From Bacteriovoracaceae bacterium UBA3083 (GTDB taxonomy: Bacteria; Bdellovibrionota; Bacteriovoracia; Bacteriovoracales; Bacteriovoracaceae), in NCBI GenBank assembly GCA_002366565.1, contig DFBJ01000003.1, positions 248,001-312,000 on the forward strand: a stretch of DNA of 64,000 bases, read 5' to 3'. The notes beneath the pieces were generated by a model. It was not told the DNA's origin. It made no database searches and saw nothing but the letters and a program-made list of their open reading frames with translations. Position 1 is the stretch's first letter. Each line of letters begins with the position of its first letter. Below are positions 25,961 through 34,946 of the stretch, in pieces. The translations under genes were made by a program, and so were the position numbers.

Positions 25961-26841
25961 CCTCGTGTTATAAAAGTTTCAATTCTTGAATTTGTTAATT
26001 CTGGAAAATCAATTTGTGGTACGTGACTACCATCTTTTAAAATATATAATTTTGAATTAGGTAAATATTCTTGAAGAATTCTTTGAAGATAATTTGGAAT
26101 GACTTTATCTGAATCGCCACCAATTATAAGTGTTGGGGTGAAGATATTTTCTAATGATGAAATAATGTCATGATTCTTCATTTCTTCTAAGAGGTGGAAG
26201 AAGATGTCTTTAGGTAGTTCACTTATCTTCTTCATATAAATTTGAACGAAAGAGTCTTCAACTTTCTTAGTATTAAATCCTCCATCAAGCACAGCTTTTC
26301 TCGCTATAGGGTTTTTATAAGAGTTCTTCCAAATAAATTCAAATACTGCAGGACTATTATTTGCAAACTTTTGTATGAAAGGTGATGCAATATCAACAAT
26401 GTTTGAATCAAACATAATATCTTGTGGAGGAAGAACTGATCCTGATATTAAGATTGATTTGTATATATTATTTGGATAATTTTTACAGAACTCTAATGTG
26501 ACATTAACTCCCATACTGTGACCTATCATAATAGGTTTAGTTATAGAGAATGTATCTAGAATACCTTTTATATCAGCTGCGATATTTTCAAAAGTACATA
26601 GTTCAATTTTATCTTGTCCTGAAGAGCTGTAATGAGCTCTGTAGTCATGTACTAATATTTTGTAGCCTAAACTATCAAAATACTCTTCTTGTGGGGTAAA
26701 GTGTCTACGGTTACACACAAGTCCATAGTTGAATACGATAACAACTTCATCAGGCTTAAGTTCTTCTTTTTTGAAGTTTGTTAAATAGAAAACTCTTGTT
26801 CCATCATCTGAATAGTAATAGTCGGGGTATTCATTTTTCAT
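25957..26841 (-). CDS. alpha/beta-hydrolase
   Basis: The 294-aa alpha/beta-hydrolase has the nucleophile elbow IGHSMGVN (Ser about 115), an acid residue in GGDSDKVIP and the late histidine in KDGSHVPQ, completing a Ser-Asp-His triad. HDYRAHYSSSG lies near the oxyanion region. No signal peptide, so probably a cytoplasmic esterase or lipase-like enzyme. It overlaps the FHA gene upstream by 11 bp, placing it last in the minus-strand greA-recG unit. Substrate unknown. Confidence 0.85.
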   Translation of the reverse strand: MKNEYPDYYYSDDGTRVFYLTNFKKEELKPDEVVIVFNYGLVCNRRHFTPQEEYFDSLGYKILVHDYRAHYSSSGQDKIELCTFENIAADIKGILDTFSITKPIMIGHSMGVNVTLEFCKNYPNNIYKSILISGSVLPPQDIMFDSNIVDIASPFIQKFANNSPAVFEFIWKNSYKNPIARKAVLDGGFNTKKVEDSFVQIYMKKISELPKDIFFHLLEEMKNHDIISSLENIFTPTLIIGGDSDKVIPNYLQRILQEYLPNSKLYILKDGSHVPQIDFPELTNSRIETFITRG

Positions 26842-27256
26842 TATATTTTATTTTCTCTAGATAGATAAATTCTTGTTCTATTAAGGACAAAATCTCTTCG
26901 AGCTCCGGTGATTCTTGAATTCTTTTCTTATATAAATGTTCTGTGTCTGTTATTGGATCAATATGACTGTATTCAAAATGAGAGATTTTAAACATTAGCT
27001 TGTTATAGGTAAGTTCATCTCCAACCTTTATTGTTTTCTTACCAGATATTTTCTTTCCATTAACAATGTAAAAAACACCTGCTTTCACATTTTCAATATA
27101 GAGTTTATCTCTCTCTACTGTGATTTTGAAGTTCTCACATGAACTCTCAGTAATAGTATTCTTACTAGATTTTCCTAGTGATATAATATTTCCATAGTTC
27201 TTATGATGGCCTAGTAAGTAGGGATTAGGTGAATGGACGATTTCGATATCTATCAT
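26831..27256 (-). CDS. FHA-domain-like protein
   Basis: The 141-aa protein has about 95 N-terminal residues with the FHA strand order: NIISLGKSSKNTI, KLYIENV, GVFYIVNGKKISG and KKTIKVGDELTYNKLMFKI. The helical tail is short. FHA domains bind phosphothreonine peptides. The classical Gly-Arg and Ser-His residues are changed (LGKSSKN), so phosphopeptide binding is uncertain. It lies between recG and the hydrolase and overlaps the latter. Confidence 0.7.
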   Translation of the reverse strand: MIDIEIVHSPNPYLLGHHKNYGNIISLGKSSKNTITESSCENFKITVERDKLYIENVKAGVFYIVNGKKISGKKTIKVGDELTYNKLMFKISHFEYSHIDPITDTEHLYKKRIQESPELEEILSLIEQEFIYLEKIKYNEK

Positions 27257-27285
27257 ATTAGATATTTTATCAAATAAACTCGAAG

Positions 27286-29427
27286 CTAAACAGTAGAAAA
27301 AACTTTAGCATCTTTTGCCAATTGCTCTAGTTTTGCTTGAGTAATAGAACTATTTTCATTGAGTATTTCGAGGGCGTCTTTTCGAGCCTTTTCGAGCAAG
27401 TGAAAATCTGTAATGATATTTGCTATTTTTTTATTATTATTACTACCTGATTGATCTTTACCAAATACATCTCCTGCTCCTCGTATCTTTAAGTCCTCTT
27501 CTGCAATTTTAAAACCGTCAGTATGATCTTCTATTACCTTTAGTCGAGTTATACTTTCTGATGAAACTTTGTTGTCTATAACTAAAAAGCAGAAACCTGG
27601 CTTATCTCCTCGCCCAACTCTACCTCTTAACTGATGTAGAGAACTAAGGCCGAATCTTTCAGGGTTCATGATTGCCATAATTGTAGCATTTACTATATTT
27701 ATACCGACCTCTATTACACTGGTGGCAATTAAAATATTTATATCTTTATTCTTAAAAGATGTAATCGTGTCATTTTTCTCTTGAGAATTGAGTTGACCAT
27801 GAAGTCCTTGAATATTGAGTTGTGGAAAGAACTGATTAAATTTTTTGAGAACCTCTTCTAAGTTAAGCATGTCTTGTTTTGGGCTTTCTGTAATTGCAGG
27901 AACAACTATGTAAACTTGTTCTCCCATTTGAACTCTTGTGTTGATAAAATTGAGGAAGTTTCCAAAGTTATCTGGCTGTACAATTTTTGTTTTGTGTCCT
28001 TTTCGTCCACTTGGAAGCGCACTTATAGTTGAGATATTGAGATCTCCATATTGAGTCATACTTAGACTTCTAGGAATTGGTGTTGCAGACATTATCAAGC
28101 AATGTGAACCAGGTCCTTTTCTTACAAGTTTTAGTCGCTGCTCAACACCAAATTTATGTTGCTCATCTATAATAGATAAACCAAGAGCTTTAAATTCTAC
28201 GGAGTCTTGTATTAGTGCATGAGTTCCAATTATAAATTGAGCTTCTCCATTTTTACATTTTTTGAGAACTTCTGATTTTTTCTTCGAAGATAGTGATCCA
28301 ACTAGAAGTTCTGCTTCAACACTTAGATCTGCACAGTATTCCTTAATTTCTTTGTAATGTTGATTGGCTAGAGTTTCTGTAGGACACATAATGACTGCTT
28401 GAAACCCCTCATTGATAGCAATAAGAGCAGTTGTTATTGCAACGGATGTCTTTCCACAACCTACATCTCCTTGAAGTAGTCTCATCATAGGGACTCCGGA
28501 ATTGAAGTCTGCACATATCTCACTAATGACCCTTGTTTGATCCGAGGTCAGAGTGTATGGATAGATTGATGAAAACTTTTTTAAATAATCCTCTCCACAA
28601 TTTATCTTTATTCCTTTTGGGCGAAAATTCTCGACACGCCTTAGGTGAATTTTAAATTGCTCCTCAAGAAATTCTTCATAAATTAATCTTGTACGTGCTT
28701 CTTCAAAAAGACCTAGATTCCACTCTTTTAGTAAGTTTGTTTTTCCATGAATAAGAAGAAATGAATCTTTCAAAGTTAGAAAATTGTGTTTATTTAAAAT
28801 ATTTACTGGAAGTATATCTTGAATACTTGCCCATAGTTCTTGTGGAATTTTATCAATAACCTTTTTAATATTTGTAGAGTTCACTCCATTTATTGTTGGA
28901 TATTGAATTTTTAAATGTGGAAGAAGAATGTCATTTTCTTCTGTATTTGGGAGAGAGTCAGAAAGCATACTTTCAAAATCTGGGTTAATTATTTGCTTAG
29001 CTTCACCATATATTTGAACCTTACCTGAAAACTTAACGTAATTTAGCAGTTGTATTTTTTGTGCAAGAGATGGATAGGCGTTAAACCATTTTAATTCCAT
29101 AGTTCGTTTAGATAGGTGGTCTTGAATAATTGCTGTGATGTTTAGCAGTTGAGCTTGGTTTCTTCCTCTTCCTTTAAAACTAGGAAGGGACCTTACTGAT
29201 ATAACTTTCCCAATGCCCGTAAATAAGCACTCTTCATAGGCGTTTTCAAATTTCTTTATAACTGGAATAGGGTATATACGAAGAGGAATTATCCAAAGTA
29301 GTGATTGTAGTGTTGAATGTCCGAAATCAATAAGTGACTGGATACTTTTTGAAGGACCTTTACGAGAAAGGTCCTCTAATTTTGAATCCCATGTGAGATT
29401 AGATATATTCGAAGGACTCGACTTCAT
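27286..29427 (-). CDS. recG: ATP-dependent DNA helicase RecG
   Basis: The 713-aa RecG has an N-terminal wedge/OB region (residues about 60-170), the helicase core with LLQGDVGCGKTSVA, the DEQH box IIDEQHKFG, MSATPIPRS, and the C-terminal QLRGRVGRGDKPGF plus GAGDVFG. It remodels stalled forks and branched DNA. The ATG at 29427 lies inside the end of greA (29-bp overlap) with AAGGG upstream. Length and motifs are normal for the family. Confidence 0.96.
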   Translation of the reverse strand: MKSSPSNISNLTWDSKLEDLSRKGPSKSIQSLIDFGHSTLQSLLWIIPLRIYPIPVIKKFENAYEECLFTGIGKVISVRSLPSFKGRGRNQAQLLNITAIIQDHLSKRTMELKWFNAYPSLAQKIQLLNYVKFSGKVQIYGEAKQIINPDFESMLSDSLPNTEENDILLPHLKIQYPTINGVNSTNIKKVIDKIPQELWASIQDILPVNILNKHNFLTLKDSFLLIHGKTNLLKEWNLGLFEEARTRLIYEEFLEEQFKIHLRRVENFRPKGIKINCGEDYLKKFSSIYPYTLTSDQTRVISEICADFNSGVPMMRLLQGDVGCGKTSVAITTALIAINEGFQAVIMCPTETLANQHYKEIKEYCADLSVEAELLVGSLSSKKKSEVLKKCKNGEAQFIIGTHALIQDSVEFKALGLSIIDEQHKFGVEQRLKLVRKGPGSHCLIMSATPIPRSLSMTQYGDLNISTISALPSGRKGHKTKIVQPDNFGNFLNFINTRVQMGEQVYIVVPAITESPKQDMLNLEEVLKKFNQFFPQLNIQGLHGQLNSQEKNDTITSFKNKDINILIATSVIEVGINIVNATIMAIMNPERFGLSSLHQLRGRVGRGDKPGFCFLVIDNKVSSESITRLKVIEDHTDGFKIAEEDLKIRGAGDVFGKDQSGSNNNKKIANIITDFHLLEKARKDALEILNENSSITQAKLEQLAKDAKVFSTV

Positions 29428-29875
29428 ATTCTATATCACCCTTAGGAGCTTTTACGATAACTGTATCGCCTTCTTCTTTACCGATTACAGATTTTCCAAG
29501 CGGTGACTTATAAGAAATTTTACCTTCTTTCATATTTGATTCTATTTCACCAACAATCTTAAAAACAACAGTTTCATCCTTATCAATATCTAAAAGAGTT
29601 ACAGTTGCGCCAAAGACAATTTTATCAGTTGAAAGAGTTTTTGGGTCAATCACCTGAGCCCCAGCAATTACGCCTTGGAGTTGCATGATTCTACCTTCAA
29701 CAACAGATTGCTTTTCTTTGGCTGAGTGGTATTCGGCGTTCTCTTTAAGATCTCCGAGTTCTCTAGCTTCTGAGATAACAACTTTTAGCTCTTCTCTTTC
29801 TACTTTTATTAAGTGGTCTAGCTCTTCTTGAACTTTATCAAAGCCTTCTTTTGTAATTGGTGTTTCGTTACTCAT
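29399..29875 (-). CDS. greA: transcription elongation factor GreA
   Basis: The 158-aa GreA has an N-terminal coiled coil (EELDHLIKVEREELKVVISEARELGDLKENAEYHSAKE, in which the tip acids D and E are kept) and a C-terminal FKBP-like domain ending in SPLGKSVIGKEEGD. It rescues backtracked RNA polymerase by promoting transcript cleavage. It overlaps recG by 29 bp and follows a small zinc-ribbon-like gene with a 9-nt gap, so these genes are one unit. Confidence 0.96.
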   Translation of the reverse strand: MSNETPITKEGFDKVQEELDHLIKVEREELKVVISEARELGDLKENAEYHSAKEKQSVVEGRIMQLQGVIAGAQVIDPKTLSTDKIVFGATVTLLDIDKDETVVFKIVGEIESNMKEGKISYKSPLGKSVIGKEEGDTVIVKAPKGDIEYEVESFEYI

Positions 29876-29884
29876 AATTTACCC

Positions 29885-30196
29885 TTAATCTTTAAATAAA
29901 GAATTTGCCGCATTTAGCAAATCATTCTGGTTGTCTCTTGCTGCGCCATTACCAGCTAAGGTAAAATAGTCACAGAAGTTTGCCTTGTCTTTTTCGACAA
30001 TGCGGTCTGCGTTAGTTTCGCGACATTCGTTATATGCTGTTTTGTCATAGAACCCACACATTTTACAGCAATGTACACTTGCATAGCAATATGGGCACTC
30101 TTCACTTCTTAAAACCTTACTATTTTGTTCAAGATCCAAGGCCTTGTTGCATGAATGACAGTTTATCTTCTTTTCTGTAGTCACTAGAAGCTCCAC
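29885..30196 (-). CDS. small cysteine-rich, zinc-ribbon-like protein
   Basis: The 103-aa protein has CHSCN (13-17), CPYCYASVHCCKMCGFYD (about 34-51), then a further Cys in YNECRE and NFCDYF. The CxxC pairs suggest a zinc ribbon or double treble-clef site. No signal peptide, so cytoplasmic. It lies between greA and the membrane-protein gene, overlapping the latter by 13 bp, which suggests joint expression with transcription factor greA. I do not recognise a named family. Confidence 0.75.
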   Translation of the reverse strand: MELLVTTEKKINCHSCNKALDLEQNSKVLRSEECPYCYASVHCCKMCGFYDKTAYNECRETNADRIVEKDKANFCDYFTLAGNGAARDNQNDLLNAANSLFKD

Positions 30197-30690
30197 TTCT
30201 TTTCTAAGTAAACTGTCTTATAACTTGTACTTTTAGTATTGCCTAGTCCTGACTGGTTATATTCAATCTGTGGTAAGTTCCTCTTGTTGTATTCCTGAAT
30301 GGCCCTGTCTAGATTCTTCTCGTTGGAAGCTTCATAGGTTCTTGCCATTAGGAAATTGATAACAATCGAAGTAATTCCACCAATCAATAGAGTTTTCTTG
30401 TTACTACCTGTTGAATTGACAAAAAAGCTTGAAATAATCATTGATGTTCCAAGAGTACCAAGGGCAGCATTGTGCCACTGCACTTTAGTACCATCTTGAT
30501 ACTTTTCTAAGAAGTCTGACGCCACCTTGTCTTTTTCTAGATAATGCCTAAGGCCTTCGCCTTTTTGAGTAGCATTTGAGTCTATCAAGACCTCTTGTTG
30601 ATTAATAATTGCTGTTCTCGAGCAAGTATCTTGTGCAAGTACACTTACTGTAGAAAATATAAATATAATAATTGTTTTGATTATTTTAAT
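30184..30690 (-). CDS. small exported membrane protein, probable ATT start codon
   Basis: The longest conventional start, TTG at 30588, has no usable ribosome site. The frame stays open upstream to a TAA at 30696-30694. There AGGAG (30701-30697) sits 6 nt before ATT at 30690, and reading from there gives a textbook signal peptide, MKIIKTIIIFIFSTVSVLA, cleaved before QDTC. No ATG, GTG or TTG lies between. The 168-aa protein then has two hydrophobic segments (about 80-98 and 105-122) and a soluble tail. Function is unknown. CTG at 30693 is an alternative start but too close to the AGGAG. Confidence 0.65.
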   Translation of the reverse strand: MKIIKTIIIFIFSTVSVLAQDTCSRTAIINQQEVLIDSNATQKGEGLRHYLEKDKVASDFLEKYQDGTKVQWHNAALGTLGTSMIISSFFVNSTGSNKKTLLIGGITSIVINFLMARTYEASNEKNLDRAIQEYNKRNLPQIEYNQSGLGNTKSTSYKTVYLEKKWSF

Positions 30691-30807
30691 CAGTTACTCC
30701 TAATTAGTTAGATCAATATTAACTTAAATTACCTTCTTTTAAAATAGACATCGGTGGGATGCTTTTGCCCGTTATTTGTGTAGTGTGTAATGAGTTAAGA
30801 TAAGTAT

Positions 30808-32526
30808 ATGGATTTAATAAAAACAGGTATCGGAATTACCAAAACAATTCGAAATGTTTCTCGCTTGAGAGAAATTGTCATTATATTTGCCAGGCATGGT
30901 TTTGATGAATTTATATCAGGGTCTATAACTCAACTTATTCCAAACTTTGTATTACCGAAAAGTAAAAAAGGTATAAAGAAAGAACTGGAAGAAGAGGGGC
31001 ATAGAGACTGGGGTGAATTACTTGGCTTTAGATTAAGAAAATGTTTTGAAGAGCTTGGCCCGGCCTTTATTAAATTCGGGCAGCTGCTCTCTTCTAGAGA
31101 AGATATTTTTGATGAGTCTTTTATCTCTCAAATGAAACTCTTGAGAGATCAAGTGAAGCCTGTTCCTTTTGATGAGTCCGTAAAGATTATTAATGAAAGT
31201 TTAGGGGAGCCTTGGAAGAATGTTTTCTCTGAGATAGATCCATGCCCAATTGGTACAGCTTCTATAGGGGTTGTTTATAAAGGTAAATTGAAAGATGGAA
31301 CAAAGGTTGTTCTAAAAGTTCAAAGACCGAATATTAGAAAAGTAATGATTACTGACTTCTCTATTATGAGCCTAGTATCAGCTCAGGTTGAAAAAGTAAG
31401 TGATGAGATTCGTTTTCTTGGAATATCTAGAATTGTAAAAGACTTTTCAATCTCATTACAAAATGAATTGAACTTCAATATTGAAGCACTCAATAGTGAA
31501 AAACTAAAAAAGAATTTAAAGGCTCATGATAACGAGGAATTATTCTATATACCTAAGGTTTATAAAGAATATAGTTCTGAAAGAGTTCTTGTTATGGAAC
31601 TTCTTGATGGAACTCCTTTTAGTGAGTCAGAGAATATTAAAGATGATGTTGAAGAGATTACTCCTTTACTCCAAAAAGGATTAAAAACATTTATTAAAAC
31701 ATTCTTGGTTGATGGGTTCTTTCATGCAGATCTTCATGGTGGAAATTTCTTCTATTTAAAAAATGGTCAAATAGGCTTAATTGATTTTGGTCTAATGGGA
31801 CATTTAAGTAAGAAGGGGAGAGAGAATTTCATCGCGATTATATATGCTCTCCTTACTTTTAATTATGAAAATTTAGTTTATGAGTTTTTAGATGTCGCAG
31901 AGTATGAATCTATTCCAGATGTAGATGTGTTGATCTCTGATGTTAGAGATGCTCTTTCTCCATTTGTTGGACTAACTGTCCAGCAAACAAATTTCACAAT
32001 TGTCTTAAGGGAAGTAATAACAACTTTAAGAAAGCATGAAATCTTTCTACCTAGAGAATGGTTTATTGTCTTTAGAGCATTAATTACATTAGATGGTGTA
32101 GGGAAGAATTTAGGAATGGATATTGATCTATTTTCATTAATGGAAAATGATATCTATAATATTGTTAAAAATAGCTTTAAAAAAGAAGATCTTGTTGAGG
32201 AAGCTATTTGGCTTGGTAGAGATTTTCTCTCTAGCTCTAAGGTTATACCAAGGCATATAAAGTGGTTTTTAAAGGACTTTGCAAAGAAGGGATATGCCTT
32301 TGAGGTTATGCATACTGGACATGAAAAGCAATTCGACCAAGTAACAACTGCTATACTATTCTTAAGTCATTCACTACTTGCATCTGTCTTTATTGGTTCC
32401 GGAATATTTCTTATTGGTAATCGTATAGTAGATCACTTTGCAGATATTCCTACTGTAACGTATATCCTTTGGGCAATTGCTCTTGGTTTACTTTTAAAGG
32501 GTTACAGCTTGGCCCGTAAACTGTAG
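30808..32526 (+). CDS. ubiB: UbiB/ABC1-family atypical kinase
   Basis: The 572-aa UbiB-family protein has the KxGQ motif AFIKFGQLLSSRED, the Ala-rich-loop region GTASIGVVYKG, VVLKVQRPNI with the ATP lysine, the catalytic-type FHADLHGGNFF and IDFGLMGHL. Two C-terminal transmembrane helices follow. The family is needed for ubiquinone biosynthesis and lipid homeostasis, probably through ATPase activity at the inner membrane. The ATG lacks a strong Shine-Dalgarno. The gene ends one base before the convergent GNAT gene's stop. Assignment to ubiB rather than another ABC1 member is moderate. Confidence 0.88.
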   Translation: MDLIKTGIGITKTIRNVSRLREIVIIFARHGFDEFISGSITQLIPNFVLPKSKKGIKKELEEEGHRDWGELLGFRLRKCFEELGPAFIKFGQLLSSREDIFDESFISQMKLLRDQVKPVPFDESVKIINESLGEPWKNVFSEIDPCPIGTASIGVVYKGKLKDGTKVVLKVQRPNIRKVMITDFSIMSLVSAQVEKVSDEIRFLGISRIVKDFSISLQNELNFNIEALNSEKLKKNLKAHDNEELFYIPKVYKEYSSERVLVMELLDGTPFSESENIKDDVEEITPLLQKGLKTFIKTFLVDGFFHADLHGGNFFYLKNGQIGLIDFGLMGHLSKKGRENFIAIIYALLTFNYENLVYEFLDVAEYESIPDVDVLISDVRDALSPFVGLTVQQTNFTIVLREVITTLRKHEIFLPREWFIVFRALITLDGVGKNLGMDIDLFSLMENDIYNIVKNSFKKEDLVEEAIWLGRDFLSSSKVIPRHIKWFLKDFAKKGYAFEVMHTGHEKQFDQVTTAILFLSHSLLASVFIGSGIFLIGNRIVDHFADIPTVTYILWAIALGLLLKGYSLARKL

Positions 32527-33555
32527 CTAAATAGAATCTAAACCTGCTATGTAAATAGCAGGTAATATATCTGAAAATTCACTAATTGGATTAGGTCCAA
32601 ATATTCCTGTGATAAAATCCTCTGCTTTAAAATCAAATTCAGCATTTATATATTTAACTTGAATCATGTCGTCTTTATGACCAAAGATTGAGAGTTGGTC
32701 ATTTGTAAGAGCGGATAAGAAAAATGAAAGTTTTTGAATATCTGCAATTCTAAAAAATGCTCCATATAAAATGTCTTTTTTGTTAAATGTACTGTTATAT
32801 TTTTCAGGAAGCCAAAGCATATAATCACTCAAGTCTTGAGTCGCTGATATAATGTCATTATCAATTGAGGCAAACTCATGGATTATATTATTTAAGTCAT
32901 TACCTTTATCTTTTATAAAGTATGATGAGATTTTATTATTATCTTTTTTAATAAATAAAGATGCTGAAGTGATTTCTTTTATTAGATCCCAATCATTCTC
33001 TGACCTTTCAAGTGTAAGCAGGTCTTGGTTTTGATATATTCTTTTTATTTCATCTAATTCTGTAGGGGATAAAGATTTAAAATTTGTTTTAATCCAATCT
33101 GTTGAAAGATTTTCATTTAAAAGTTTCTTTTTTCCTGTCTGTATAACTCCACCAGCTTCATAGAACTTAAATCTATTATAAAGAGGCTTGAGGTCTGACC
33201 ATAGAAGAAGAAGAGAATTATCGTTTGAATACCTTTCAATAATATTGTTGAAGAAAGGGGTGAAGTTTCCTTGCTGTTGATACTTTTCATTTAAAGCTAT
33301 TGCACCGATCAGTGCAACTTTTGTTTTTACACCTTTATAAGATAAGTTTCTTTCTTTAACAGCTATATGTCCTATGACTTTATCTTCATCAATAAGTATA
33401 TGACAGTTTTGATGGTTCAGCGGACCCATTAAGGGGTAGAAGTCAGTTAGGAAGCTTTGATGAGAAGGATACTTAAACTCTTTTTCAATTAGTTTAATCG
33501 TCTCTTCAAAGAAGTCGGGAAAATGTGCAAGTGTGCTTTGGATATATTTACTCAT
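32527..33555 (-). CDS. GNAT-family acetyltransferase-like protein
   Basis: The 342-aa protein has an N-terminal GNAT fold (residues about 10-150): HILIDEDKVIGHIAV, VALIGAIALNEKYQQQGNFTPFFNNII and LWSDLKPLYNRFKFYEAG. The acetyl-CoA loop reads QQQGNF instead of Q/RxxGxG/A, so the pyrophosphate-binding loop is partly altered. A second, unassigned domain makes up the C-terminal half, as in Eis-like two-domain enzymes. Function unknown. Confidence 0.75.
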   Translation of the reverse strand: MSKYIQSTLAHFPDFFEETIKLIEKEFKYPSHQSFLTDFYPLMGPLNHQNCHILIDEDKVIGHIAVKERNLSYKGVKTKVALIGAIALNEKYQQQGNFTPFFNNIIERYSNDNSLLLLWSDLKPLYNRFKFYEAGGVIQTGKKKLLNENLSTDWIKTNFKSLSPTELDEIKRIYQNQDLLTLERSENDWDLIKEITSASLFIKKDNNKISSYFIKDKGNDLNNIIHEFASIDNDIISATQDLSDYMLWLPEKYNSTFNKKDILYGAFFRIADIQKLSFFLSALTNDQLSIFGHKDDMIQVKYINAEFDFKAEDFITGIFGPNPISEFSDILPAIYIAGLDSI

Positions 33556-33723
33556 AGTTCATATTTTAGCTGAGAATTACTTAAATAATTATTTTTTTTT
33601 GTATGTTTTTTAATCACTTTATAAGTCGTTTGAATTGACATATATGGATATTTGCATCTTAAGTTGCTGTTTTTATTGGTTGGTCGGCAAGGTTTGCCTG
33701 TCTAAAGATTAAACACTTTTTTC

Positions 33724-33750
33724 TAAAGAAAGGTTGAGAAGCGTCGAAGA
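33724..33750 (+). promoter_or_regulatory. sigma-28-like promoter of flagellin 1
   Basis: TAAAGAAA (33724-33731), an 11-bp spacer and GTCGAAGA (33743-33750) match the FliA elements at the core TAAAG and CGA positions with exact spacing. The expected start near 33757 gives a leader of about 75 nt. Confidence 0.6.
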
Positions 33751-33762
33751 GAGTGTTGAAGG

Positions 33763-33806
33763 GTATGTCACGGACGACATACAGATTAGTAAAACTTAGT
33801 TTTACT
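33763..33806 (+). promoter_or_regulatory. two stem-loops in the flagellin 1 leader
   Basis: GTATGTC/GACATAC (33763-33769, 33776-33782) and AGTAAAAC/GTTTTACT (33788-33795, 33799-33806) form perfect stems of 7 and 8 pairs. They sit at the expected 5' end of the mRNA, just before the AAGGAGG at 33819-33825, and could protect the transcript or tune translation. Confidence 0.65.
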
Positions 33807-33830
33807 GACACTCACATCAAGGAGGATGAA

Positions 33831-34679
33831 ATGGGACTTCGTATAAATACAAATGTTGCGTCACTAAATGCCCAGAGAAATTTGAGCGGTACGCGTATCA
33901 ACCTTAACAAGTCGTTAGAAAAACTATCGTCTGGTCAAAGAATCAACAGAGCTGGCGACGATGCAGCAGGTCTGGCAATTTCAGAAAATTTAAAAGCACA
34001 AATCAAAGGGCTTGGACAAGCAAAGAGAAATGCTGAAGATGGTATTTCATTAGTTCAAATTGCTGAAGGTGCACTTGGGGAAGTTTCAAATATCTTGATT
34101 CGTCTTAGAGAGCTATCAGTACAAGCCGCTTCGGATACTATAGGATCAACAGAAAGAAAATTTCTTAATGTTGAATTCGAACAATTAACATCAGAAATGG
34201 ATAGAATTGCTAACTCAACAGAGTTTAACAGAGTACCTCTTCTAAACGGTACTGGTGCAGTATTTGATATTCAAATCGGAACTAGAAATGACCCTATCAG
34301 TGATAGATTAACATTTGATGCTTCAAGCGCAGACGTTAATGTCGCGGCCTTAGGTCTAAACCTTGCTTCAGTTGCAGATAAGATTTCTTCTCAGAACTCT
34401 CTATCATCAATTGACTCGGCTATTGTTTCTGTTTCAGGTATTAGAGCTGACTTTGGTGCTCTTCAAAATAGATTACAATCAACAATTAATAATATTTCAG
34501 TAAGTGTAGAAAACTTATCTGCTGCTAACTCAAGAGTTAGAGATACAGACATCGCTGCAGAAACAGCAGAGTTAACTAAGCAGAATATACTTATGACAGC
34601 TGGTACATCGGTTCTATCACAAGCGAACTCAAGTACAAAGAACGCACTAAGCTTAATTCAATCGGCCTCTCAAGGGTAA
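33831..34679 (+). CDS. fliC: flagellin 1
   Basis: The 282-aa flagellin has both conserved filament-core ends: GLRINTNVASLNAQRNLSG at the start and the C-terminal AAETAELTKQNILMTAG with SVLSQANS. There is almost no variable surface domain, typical of short flagellins. The ATG at 33831 follows a perfect AAGGAGG; the longer TTG frame at 33753 is ignored. It is exported by the flagellar type III system and polymerises into the filament. Its C-terminal tail (ALSLIQSASQG) differs from flagellin 2. A sigma-28-like promoter precedes it. Confidence 0.97.
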   Translation: MGLRINTNVASLNAQRNLSGTRINLNKSLEKLSSGQRINRAGDDAAGLAISENLKAQIKGLGQAKRNAEDGISLVQIAEGALGEVSNILIRLRELSVQAASDTIGSTERKFLNVEFEQLTSEMDRIANSTEFNRVPLLNGTGAVFDIQIGTRNDPISDRLTFDASSADVNVAALGLNLASVADKISSQNSLSSIDSAIVSVSGIRADFGALQNRLQSTINNISVSVENLSAANSRVRDTDIAAETAELTKQNILMTAGTSVLSQANSSTKNALSLIQSASQG

Positions 34680-34682
34680 TTC

Positions 34683-34698
34683 AGTGGCTTCGGTCACT
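34683..34698 (+). terminator. UUCG-loop hairpin after flagellin 1
   Basis: AGTGGC (34683-34688) and GTCACT (34693-34698) close a TTCG tetraloop with one G-T pair. Only a weak ATTTTG follows, so it may mark the 3' end or protect it rather than terminate strongly. Confidence 0.5.
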
Positions 34699-34739
34699 AG
34701 GATTTTGAATTAACTTAAACTTTGTATTAGGAGGACCAT

Positions 34740-34760
34740 ATGTTTGGACCAAATGGATGA
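34740..34760 (+). other. six-codon mini-ORF MFGPNG with strong ribosome site
   Basis: AGGAGG sits 5 nt before an ATG that reads MFGPNG then TGA. It lies between the flagellins and resembles the mini-ORF directly before flagellin 2 (both begin ATGTTTG after an AGGAGG). It may be a leader peptide or a remnant of a duplicated flagellin leader. Confidence 0.4.
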
Positions 34761-34926
34761 ATAGTCTATAGCAATTGCTTATCCTGCAAGATTCAATTGC
34801 TTTAAAAATAAGAATACAAAAGAACAAAGAATAAGAACAAGTAATTAAAGAATAGAACAAAAATATATACTACTACTAATAATTTTTTTGAACATGAGGT
34901 TCGAAGTACGCCACAGGAGGTTGCAG

Positions 34927-34944
34927 ATGTTTGAAGGAGATTAA
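34927..34944 (+). other. five-codon mini-ORF MFEGD overlapping the flagellin 2 ribosome site
   Basis: AGGAGG lies 6 nt before ATG at 34927, reading MFEGD then TAA. The stop ends 2 nt before the flagellin ATG, and the mini-ORF contains the AAGGAG of flagellin 2. Ribosomes using it would cover or open that site. Confidence 0.45.
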
Positions 34945-34946
34945 TC

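Noticed and set aside
33675..33705. Sigma-54 promoter before flagellin 1 (GGTCGGCAAGGTTTGC)
   Set aside because: GG to GC spacings are 8 and 12, never 10; the sigma-28-like pair fits better.
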